Source: Nitrospirota bacterium
GTDB lineage: Bacteria; UBA2233
Assembly (NCBI GenBank): GCA_011620345.1
Contig: WOZJ01000051.1
Location: 1 to 9,017 of the forward strand
Length of the DNA: 9,017 bases
Direction of reading: 5' to 3'
How positions within the stretch are numbered: the first letter of the stretch is position 1; each line of letters begins with the position of its first letter. Positions 1 through 5,006 of this stretch are shown piece by piece. Position numbers and translations under genes: made by a program. The notes under the pieces were generated by a model. It was not told the DNA's origin. It saw only the letters and a list, made by a program, of their open reading frames with translations, and made no database searches.

Positions 1-36
1 GATTCGTGTTTGCAATGGCGTGGCGATGAGCGCCAT
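1..36 (-). CDS. Start of a truncated gene, possibly nitronate monooxygenase-like
   Basis: Only the first 12 codons lie in the window (MALIATPLQTRI); the rest is beyond the left edge. The ATG is at 36-34. The gene follows dctM on the same strand after a 62-bp gap and may be the last member of the same operon. The residues T-P-L-x-T-R-I resemble the N terminus of 2-nitropropane dioxygenase/nitronate monooxygenase-family flavoproteins, which commonly start with a PL-x-TRI-type segment before a GIEYPI motif. Twelve residues are too few to be sure, and no strong Shine-Dalgarno sequence is visible (only a weak GAAG). A chance ORF start is possible. Confidence 0.35.
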   Translation of the reverse strand, partial: MALIATPLQTRI

Positions 37-98
37 GGGCTTCGTCGTTATAACCGAGATGCAACGCCAAATCGGTTCATCTAAGAGGGTAAGAAGCC

Positions 99-1370
99 TT
101 ACAACAAAAGCAGACTCAAAGAGGGCACGACGACGATCAGCGACAACGCCAAAAGTAGCAATACCTGGAAGGGAATGGAAAGCACGTAAACGGTGGCGAT
201 CGGCTGCTGGAACTTGTAGCTCGACAAAAACAGGTTAATGCCGATGGGCGGGGTCAGGTAGCCTACCTCCATGCAGGTTAAAAACACGATGCCCAAATGG
301 ACGGGGTGGACATGGAAGGCCTGGGCGATCGGGACGATCAAAGGCACGACGACGACTATGGCCGAGAAGATGTCCAAAAGGCACCCCACGATAAGCAAGA
401 AGAGTACAAGCGCAAAAAGGAACGACGTCTGAGAAGCAAGGTAACCTTGGCTGAAGGCAAGTAGCCTTTGTGGGTACATCTCGTACACGAAGAAGTTCGT
501 AAGCCCAAGGGCCAGCCCAAGGATCACAAAAAGCGCGCCCGTGATGACCATGGCGTCCACAATGACCCCCCAAAGCCTCCTTACGGGAACCTCCCTATAG
601 AGGAATACCTCGGCCACGATGGCGTAGGCGGCCGTGATGACGGCGGCCTCGAGCACCGTGACAAATCCCCCGTATATCCCGCCAAGCACGAGAAACGGCA
701 AAGGGAGCTCGTAGCGGGCTTCGATCAGGGCTTGGCGGATCACGGACACATTCGGCTTTTGCGTCGGGATTCCTTGCTTGATGGCCACGAACATGCTGTA
801 GAGCGCCAGGATGACGACTAAAAGGATGCCTGGGATGACGCCGGCCTTGAACAGCTCTGTCACGTCCGTTTGGGAGATCAACCCGTAGACGATGATCGGC
901 AGGCTAGGGGCGAACAAAAGCCCTAGGCTGCCGGATGTGGTAACGAGCCCTAGGGCGAACCTTTCGGAGTAGCCCTCCTTTATGAGTGCTGGGTACAAAA
1001 GCCCGCCCACGGCCAGGATGGTCGCCCCGGATGCGCCCGTGAACGCCGTAAAAATGGCGCAGGAAACGAGCGTAACGATTGCAAGCCCTCCAGGCAAAAA
1101 CCCAAACAGTGCGTTCGAAACCTCTACCAGTCGCCTTGGCATGCCGGATTCGGCAAGCAGAGAGCCCGCAAAGATGAATAAGGGCAGCGTGGCCAAGACT
1201 GGCGCCTGGGCGAGCCTGTAGACCTCTTGGATCAGGATGGCCCCGTCGAGCCCTGAAACCAAAGTCAGGCATAGGTAGGCGACACCACCGAGAATCAGGT
1301 AAAGGGGCAGGCCAAAAAGACCGGCGCCTAAGATGAGACTAACAAGAGGGGTGAGCATGGGGCATGGCAT
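99..1370 (-). CDS. dctM: TRAP transporter large permease (DctM)
   Basis: This is the large membrane subunit of a tripartite ATP-independent periplasmic transporter, which couples solute uptake to an ion gradient across the inner membrane. At 423 aa it is full length for DctM. It is hydrophobic throughout, with about 11-12 predicted membrane segments. Family hallmarks are the FGFLPGGLAI segment (about 89-98), TGASG in the first re-entrant hairpin (111-115), a GLLFAPSLPIIVYG loop (about 150-163), the LLDIFSAIVVVVPL stretch (about 331-344) and a GYLTPPIGIN motif near residue 370-379. It overlaps dctQ: starting at 1370 the overlap is 32 bp, while an internal ATG at 1358 (protein starting MLTPLVSLI) fits the usual DctM N terminus slightly better and gives a 20-bp overlap. 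Neither start has a strong ribosome binding site, so translation probably couples to dctQ. It is the only permease in the window, so it may serve both receptors. Confidence 0.96.
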   Translation of the reverse strand: MPCPMLTPLVSLILGAGLFGLPLYLILGGVAYLCLTLVSGLDGAILIQEVYRLAQAPVLATLPLFIFAGSLLAESGMPRRLVEVSNALFGFLPGGLAIVTLVSCAIFTAFTGASGATILAVGGLLYPALIKEGYSERFALGLVTTSGSLGLLFAPSLPIIVYGLISQTDVTELFKAGVIPGILLVVILALYSMFVAIKQGIPTQKPNVSVIRQALIEARYELPLPFLVLGGIYGGFVTVLEAAVITAAYAIVAEVFLYREVPVRRLWGVIVDAMVITGALFVILGLALGLTNFFVYEMYPQRLLAFSQGYLASQTSFLFALVLFLLIVGCLLDIFSAIVVVVPLIVPIAQAFHVHPVHLGIVFLTCMEVGYLTPPIGINLFLSSYKFQQPIATVYVLSIPFQVLLLLALSLIVVVPSLSLLLL

Positions 1371-1869
1371 CTCTAGCTTCGGTTACGGGGATAAAAACGC
1401 TTAACAGGTACCGAAGTGTGCTCGTAAAAAAGAACATGAAGATCGCGAACGTCAGCACCCAGTAAGGAAGAGCAAGCGAGAACGAAAACTCGCCCGAAAC
1501 CCATTCCATCCGAAGAAACCGGAAGGCGGCCCAAAGAAGCGCAAGGCTGATCAGGAAGGAAAGAAGGTCCATTAGCCTCCTGAAAGCGCGCCAAAAGTGC
1601 CCGGGCACGGCGCTCGAGAAGACATCTACCGTAATGTGTCGCCTTGTGTATGTAGCCAGGCTTGCCCCTAAAAACCCAACCCATAAAACCCCATGCCGGA
1701 TAGCCTCGTCGGCGAACCCAAGCCCCGTGCCGAAGAGGTTGCGAAGGATAACTTGTGCAGCCCCCAGCCCCAACACCCAGACAAAAAACAGCACAACGAG
1801 CGCCTCTTCGAACCTGGCCAATATCGCCGAAAACCTAGGGGCTAGCGGTGGGGGCACCTTGTTCGGCAT
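1339..1869 (-). CDS. dctQ: TRAP transporter small permease (DctQ)
   Basis: This is the small membrane subunit of the TRAP transporter; in the family it pairs with DctM and helps receive the loaded receptor. The protein has 176 aa and four hydrophobic segments (about 22-43, 58-75, 98-118 and 133-157), the normal DctQ topology. The region 52-82 carries the family pattern: an acidic residue after the first loop (FADEAIRHG), then W-x-GFLGAS and a basic turn followed by HITVDVF. The start ATG shares its first base with the last base of the dctP TAA (TAATG). No strong Shine-Dalgarno precedes it, so translational coupling to dctP is likely. Its 3' end is overlapped by dctM. The C-terminal tail (HAHPSC) is polar and not a family feature. 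Confidence 0.93.
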   Translation of the reverse strand: MPNKVPPPLAPRFSAILARFEEALVVLFFVWVLGLGAAQVILRNLFGTGLGFADEAIRHGVLWVGFLGASLATYTRRHITVDVFSSAVPGHFWRAFRRLMDLLSFLISLALLWAAFRFLRMEWVSGEFSFSLALPYWVLTFAIFMFFFTSTLRYLLSVFIPVTEARDAMPHAHPSC

Positions 1870-2915
1870 TACCGGGAAAGGCCTTGAGGTAGGGGTTTTC
1901 CTAACATTTTCAACAGCTCGACGAGCAAGCTTTTTGGGTACTGCCTGCCTGCCATCCGGACATAGAGGGCATCGAAGCGGCGCTTGAGCTCGGTCTTGAC
2001 ATCGTCAGAAAGCGGGACGCGTTCGATCCCCCTGCCAGGAAAAGCCTCGAGGAGCTTTGCGTTGTCCTGCCTGGCCACGAGCGCGATCTTCCTTGCGTAG
2101 GTTTGGAACGCCTTCGCAACCGGCCCTTGGTAGGCTTCTGGAATCGCATCGAATGCACCCTTTTCCATCACGAGAGCGGCCGAGCCGTATACAATTGGGT
2201 AATCCACCATCGAGCCGACGTGCGGCTGCCACTGAAGCGCCACGGCGGCAAGCGGGGTGTTGTAAAAGGCATCGATAAGCCTCGTCTGGAGCGCCGTGAG
2301 CACCTCGGGTACGGCAATCGGCACGGGCGTGACGACTCCTATCGACTTGAACACCTCCATGGCATAATCATCGCCCGCCCAGACCCAGACCCGCACGCCT
2401 TTTAGGTCCTCGAACCTCCTGACGGGCTTTTTAGAGAACAGGTACACGAACCCGTTCTCCGCCCACCCCATCAGCTTGAAGCCTTGCTTTTCAAATTCCG
2501 GGGCGAAAAAAGAGGGGGTTAGCGTGCCTAGCGCCTTGTCTACCTCGGCTTCGTCCTGGAACATGAGCGGAAGCTCTAGGATGCGCTCAGCGGGCAGAAT
2601 TTTGCCTAGCCCCATCCCTGTAAGCCCGGCACACTGGAGCTGCTTGAGGCGCATCTTACGGACCATATCGGCATCGTCTCCCATAATACCGCCCGCGTAG
2701 AGGACGAGCTCCACCTGACCGTCGGTCTTTTGGGCAATCTCTTTCCTTAGCTCTTCGGCCACGTTCATCCAGCTCGAGCCCGCCGGCGCGAGCGAGGCAA
2801 ACCGAAGCGTCGTTTTGGCAAGCGCCTTGGCTCCAGTTCCGAGCATGAACCCGGAAAACAAAAGGAAAGCCACGAGCCGGGCGGTTCTCTTGGGGCGCAA
2901 TGCATTCATACCCAT
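1869..2915 (-). CDS. dctP: TRAP transporter periplasmic solute receptor (DctP, TatP-like)
   Basis: This is the extracytoplasmic solute-binding protein of the TRAP system. From the chosen start it has 348 aa. A Sec signal peptide occupies about residues 1-34: basic MNALRPKRTAR, then a hydrophobic core, then ALA before KTTLRFASLAP. The mature part begins with the subtype pattern LAPAGSSW, then YAGGIMGD (73-80) and VRKMRLKQLQ (85-94). Arg175 in LKGVRVWVW corresponds to the conserved arginine that anchors carboxylates in many DctP proteins. An earlier ATG at 2957 would overlap tatT by 26 bp. The start at 2915 is preferred because GAAGGGG lies 8 nt upstream and the signal peptide then has normal length. 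The gene follows tatT by 16 bp and meets dctQ in TAATG. Pairing with TatT suggests the Treponema TP0957/TP0956 type of receptor, for which hydrophobic ligands were proposed; the ligand here is unknown. Confidence 0.93.
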   Translation of the reverse strand: MGMNALRPKRTARLVAFLLFSGFMLGTGAKALAKTTLRFASLAPAGSSWMNVAEELRKEIAQKTDGQVELVLYAGGIMGDDADMVRKMRLKQLQCAGLTGMGLGKILPAERILELPLMFQDEAEVDKALGTLTPSFFAPEFEKQGFKLMGWAENGFVYLFSKKPVRRFEDLKGVRVWVWAGDDYAMEVFKSIGVVTPVPIAVPEVLTALQTRLIDAFYNTPLAAVALQWQPHVGSMVDYPIVYGSAALVMEKGAFDAIPEAYQGPVAKAFQTYARKIALVARQDNAKLLEAFPGRGIERVPLSDDVKTELKRRFDALYVRMAGRQYPKSLLVELLKMLGKPLPQGLSR

Positions 2916-2931
2916 ATCCCTTTCCCCTTCT

Positions 2932-3804
2932 TTAGAAGTAGTCTTTTTTATGCGCAAGCATCCAGTCGGCCTTTTGCTTTGCCAGGTCGTTCACGAGCCG
3001 CGCTTCGGGAAGGATGTCTGGGTCGGCCCTGAGAACGCGCTGGAGCACCCTATCGAAGGCATCTTCTTTCTTGAATAAAGTCAGATAGTACCTTGCGTAG
3101 AACACGTCTACCAGAAGAAATTTGCCATTTGTCACATCCCGGGCAGCACGAAACTCCTGAATAGCCTTTTTAGGGCCTCCGCCTAAGAGCTCCGGCAAGG
3201 AAGCGTATAACGCGGCATAGAACAAATGACTCAGGCCGTAGAAATACTTGCCGTCAATTTGTTGGGACCTTTGAATGAGGGCTATCACGTAGGGCATGTC
3301 CATCAAGGCTACGGCATCGGCCTTTTTTAAATTGAGAAGCTGTCCCCAGGCAACCCCAGTCCAGGTGAGCGCCCCTAGGTACTCGGGCCCAACTTGAGGG
3401 GCGGCCTCCAGGATACGGTTTGGCCCCTTTGCCTTCTTGAACGGCTTAGAGTTCTCGAGCGCCTGAAGCCCGCGGTCACGGCCGATCCTGTAAAACTCCT
3501 CTGCATAGGCGGGGTTCTGATCTTCGACAAACAGGGCGTAAGAGGTGTAAGCCTGGGCACAGAGCGTAAGCAAGCGGGTGTCTTTTGGGGCAAACTGGGC
3601 CAGCGCGTCTACCAACATGAGCAGGCCAGGAAGCCCCTCCTCGGTCAGTTTGGCGCTGCTTGTCTGCATGAGTTTATCGACCGTATCGACAAGAATAGGG
3701 CCGGAGGCCTTGACCCCCTGGCGCTCCATGGTGGCACAGCCGAAAGGAAAGATCGAAACGAGTAAGCCCAGCAGAACAGGTAATAAAAAGCGCCGACTCC
3801 GCAT
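2932..3804 (-). CDS. tatT: TatT-family TRAP-associated lipoprotein
   Basis: This 290-aa protein matches the TatT component family (Treponema pallidum TP0956 type), an all-helical TPR-like lipoprotein thought to sit at the periplasmic face and bind the receptor as an extra TRAP subunit. A short signal peptide (about 1-22) ends in PFGC-ATM, with Cys23 as the likely lipidation site; Pro at -3 and Phe at -2 are unusual for a lipobox. The helical body carries family-like blocks: TWTGVAWGQLLNLKKAD (about 147-163), a run of large helices around 170-200, LLGGGPKKAIQEFRAAR (206-222), NGKFLLVDVFYARYY (226-240) and a final F-x-x-x-L-x-x-VL block. The ribosome binding site AAGGAGG (3810-3816) lies about 5 nt before the ATG. 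It is the first intact gene of the transporter operon, 16 bp after the GMC remnant's stop and 16 bp before dctP. Confidence 0.85.
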   Translation of the reverse strand: MRSRRFLLPVLLGLLVSIFPFGCATMERQGVKASGPILVDTVDKLMQTSSAKLTEEGLPGLLMLVDALAQFAPKDTRLLTLCAQAYTSYALFVEDQNPAYAEEFYRIGRDRGLQALENSKPFKKAKGPNRILEAAPQVGPEYLGALTWTGVAWGQLLNLKKADAVALMDMPYVIALIQRSQQIDGKYFYGLSHLFYAALYASLPELLGGGPKKAIQEFRAARDVTNGKFLLVDVFYARYYLTLFKKEDAFDRVLQRVLRADPDILPEARLVNDLAKQKADWMLAHKKDYF

Positions 3805-3820
3805 CTTTCCCTCCTTGATT

Positions 3821-4200
3821 TTAGACTCCAGACCCCTTTGTTGTAAGCCCAGATTCTCTGGCGAGGTCGTGTGCTAGTCTGAACCCGAACGCCATGACAC
3901 TTATCATCCCATCCTTAAAACTCTCCGTATCCGTGCGATTGAGATTATACCAAAGAAGGAACCTTTTATTGCCCATCCGAACCACACGCATCGAAGATGT
4001 GTCCGAGACCATTACGCCATCATCCCCCCTTGAACGTAGAGCTTGCGGAACATCTCGTATGGCCTGGAGCTGAAATCTTCTTGGGTGAGACTTGGCCCCA
4101 TTTAGAGGACCGCGACGTCCATCCCTCGGCAAGCAAGCCGGTAGGCCACAGAGGCTCCGCCCGTCCCCCAAGCCTATAACGAGAACCTCCGGGGTTGAAC
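3821..4200 (-). pseudogene. Decayed, internally deleted GMC-type FAD oxidoreductase
   Basis: Joining reading frames recovers a GMC N terminus: VLVIGLG (from 4186), then after a one-base slip TGGASVAYRLA and RGMDVAVL, giving the FAD-binding GxGxxG Rossmann fold. The slip lies in a run of five G (4165-4169); four G would restore frame. A TAA at 4104-4102 then interrupts VL-*-MGPSLTQEDF, where the family normally has VLE-x-GP, so one base change (GAA to TAA) would explain it. The same frame continues through RPYEMFRKLYVQGGMMA and stops again at 4014-4012. A third frame (from about 4030 to the stop at 3823-3821) has MVSDTSSMRVVR and then LLWYNLNRTDTESF plus KDGM, which resembles the late, substrate-domain part of GMC enzymes. 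Several hundred central residues seem to be missing, as do the C-terminal catalytic motifs. GMC enzymes oxidise alcohols with FAD. It lies directly upstream of tatT on the same strand. Lesions are seen in the sequence; family assignment is from motif memory. Confidence 0.7.
3944..3952 (-). promoter_or_regulatory. Candidate extended -10 promoter inside the GMC remnant
   Basis: Read on the minus strand this is TGGTATAAT: a perfect -10 hexamer (3944-3949) preceded by the TGn of an extended -10. Transcription would start near 3937, about 130 nt before the tatT ATG. No good -35 hexamer is visible at the right distance. The bases also encode W-Y-N of the old GMC protein, so the match could be coincidental. 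If real, it could supply tatT-dctPQM downstream of the terminator at 4252-4282. Confidence 0.3.
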
Positions 4201-4251
4201 ACGAACAGGCCCAAGGAACAGCCCTAGCCCTACCATGAAGGCCCTTAAAAA

Positions 4252-4282
4252 CTAAAGCAAGGAAAGCGTCTCCTTGCTTTAG
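4252..4282 (-). terminator. Intrinsic terminator in the leader of the minus-strand operon
   Basis: A perfect 12-bp inverted repeat (CTAAAGCAAGGA at 4252-4263, TCCTTGCTTTAG at 4271-4282) encloses a 7-nt loop. On the minus strand the stem is followed by AGTTTTTAA, giving a U5 tract, so it should terminate leftward transcription. On the plus strand it is followed by ATGGGTG and lacks a U tract. It lies between the minus-strand promoter (4405-4433) and the GMC remnant/tatT. It may be an attenuator, the 3' end of a small RNA, or the terminator of a gene since lost. Confidence 0.7.
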
Positions 4283-4316
4283 ATGGGTGAAAAACTTCGT
4301 TTCGTTCGTTCTATAT

Positions 4317-4336
4317 CGAGCTCAGGTCAGAGCTCG
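4317..4336. repeat. Small palindrome (7-bp arms)
   Basis: CGAGCTC (4317-4323) and GAGCTCG (4330-4336) flank a 6-nt spacer, forming an inverted repeat within the minus-strand leader. It could form a small RNA hairpin ahead of the terminator or act as a dimeric protein-binding site. The sequence does not show which. Confidence 0.4.
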
Positions 4337-4401
4337 GCCGGTACCGCATTCAATAGGTAGGCTTCAAAAAAGGCTTCCGTCGTACTCCTTACTTTTAGAG
4401 C

Positions 4402-4430
4402 TTGTTTATAGCATAGAAGTAGGTTATTAT
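4402..4430 (+). promoter_or_regulatory. Candidate sigma70-like promoter for the oxidation operon
   Basis: TTGTTT (4402-4407) and TATTAT (4425-4430) are separated by 17 bp; the -10 matches 5 of 6 and the -35 matches 3 of 6. Transcription would begin near 4437 and run toward the small membrane-protein gene and the dehydrogenases. It overlaps the stronger opposing promoter almost exactly, so the two probably compete for polymerase. Confidence 0.35.
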
Positions 4431-4433
4431 CAA
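4405..4433 (-). promoter_or_regulatory. Candidate sigma70-like promoter for the minus-strand leader/operon
   Basis: On the minus strand TTGATA (4433-4428) and TATAAA (4410-4405) are separated by exactly 17 bp, with each hexamer matching 5 of 6 consensus bases. The predicted start is near 4398. The transcript would meet the terminator at 4252-4282 after about 150 nt, before reaching the GMC remnant and tatT. This is the best promoter match in the window. Confidence 0.55.
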
Positions 4434-4491
4434 AAACGTGGTTGGTCATGAAGCACTCATGCTAAAGGGTCACCAAACAGAAGAATCTCCT

Positions 4492-4512
4492 CTTTAATCT
4501 TTAATCTTTAAT
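4492..4512. repeat. Three tandem copies of CTTTAAT
   Basis: Perfect 7-bp direct repeats lie at 4492-4498, 4499-4505 and 4506-4512, upstream of the plus-strand gene and downstream of the promoter pair. The array is AT-rich and could arise by replication slippage or serve as a binding site. No known operator is recognised. Confidence 0.65.
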
Positions 4513-4553
4513 TATTTATTCTCTTTCGATAAAAAGTTTATGGGGTAAAATAA

Positions 4554-4990
4554 TTGAGAATCAAAATAACCTTGGTTTTATGCAGCATACTGTTTTTCTT
4601 GTATGCCCTTGGTGGTTTTACGTTTGCCCTGGCGACTAAGACCACCATATCCTTGGTTAACCATATTGGTGAGGGTATTTTTGGCCTAAAGCCCTCCCCA
4701 TTGCCAGAAAGCGCCTTCTTTAGCCCCCTTGCAGCCGGAATGATGGCCACGATCCTTCTTGCATGGCCGAGAGTCCCCCGGAAACTCTCCTCAAGATTCT
4801 CGTCCCTGTACTCGGGGCTCGCTTGCCCCAGCTTGGGTTTATCCGGCTATACCACGAAGGCGCCTGGTTTTCCAAAGGGCTGGCCGCTGTCGAGACCCAC
4901 AGGCCAGAGGGCATAAAAGTTCCCTTGCACGCCTACGCCTTTATAAAAAAGCGCTACAAGGAGCTCAAAACCAACATGCGTACCACGTAA
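4554..4990 (+). pseudogene. Small membrane protein, probably frameshifted
   Basis: Two overlapping frames look like halves of one protein of about 145 residues. The first (from a TTG at 4554) has a hydrophobic segment at about residues 4-26 (ITLVLCSILFFLYALGG), a polar loop with NHIGEGIFGL and PLPESAFF, and a second hydrophobic segment PLAAGMMATILLA; after about 4763 it turns into compositionally unlikely sequence. The second frame takes over at 4763 (MAESPPETLLKILVPVLG, then GAWFSKGLAAVE and HAYAFIKKRYKEL) and ends at 4990. A one-base deletion near 4761-4763 would link them. The second frame has no ribosome binding site, which argues against a separate gene. The family is not recognised. It ends 16 bp before the ALDH ATG, so it was probably the first gene of that operon. 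Alternatives are a sequencing error or two separate small ORFs. Confidence 0.5.
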
Positions 4991-5006
4991 AAAAGGGAGG
5001 TTAGAG

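Larger units (their letters stand above)
4201..4553. other. Divergent intergenic region between the two operons
   Basis: This stretch of about 350 bp separates the minus-strand transporter operon from the plus-strand oxidation operon and is clearly AT-richer in its right half. It holds a hairpin terminator (4252-4282), a small palindrome (4317-4336), overlapping face-to-face promoter candidates (4402-4433) and three tandem heptamers (4492-4512). A direct repeat GGCTTC-A6-GGCTTC lies at 4360-4377. No tRNA or recognisable coding sequence was seen. A 40-codon minus-strand ORF (4327-4449) has no ribosome binding site and spans the promoter. Confidence 0.75.

Noticed and set aside
52-77. Inverted repeat AACCGA/TCGGTT
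   Set aside because: Six-bp arms with a 14-bp spacer, no U tract and no promoter nearby: too weak to call an operator or terminator.
4317-4349. Clustered SacI, EagI and KpnI-like sites suggesting vector sequence
   Set aside because: The six-cutter sites occur in a short stretch without any longer vector-like sequence, and the flanks continue as native-looking leader DNA.
4327-4449. 40-codon minus-strand ORF starting MTNHVFDNN in the divergent region
   Set aside because: It has no ribosome binding site, matches no family I recognise, and contains the best promoter of the region inside it, so a transcript from that promoter would lack its start.
4524-4551. TTTCGA-16-TAAAAT as a plus-strand promoter
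   Set aside because: The -35 is poor, and the start would fall at about 4558, after the TTG of the small membrane-protein gene. It could matter only if that gene is dead, so it was not listed.
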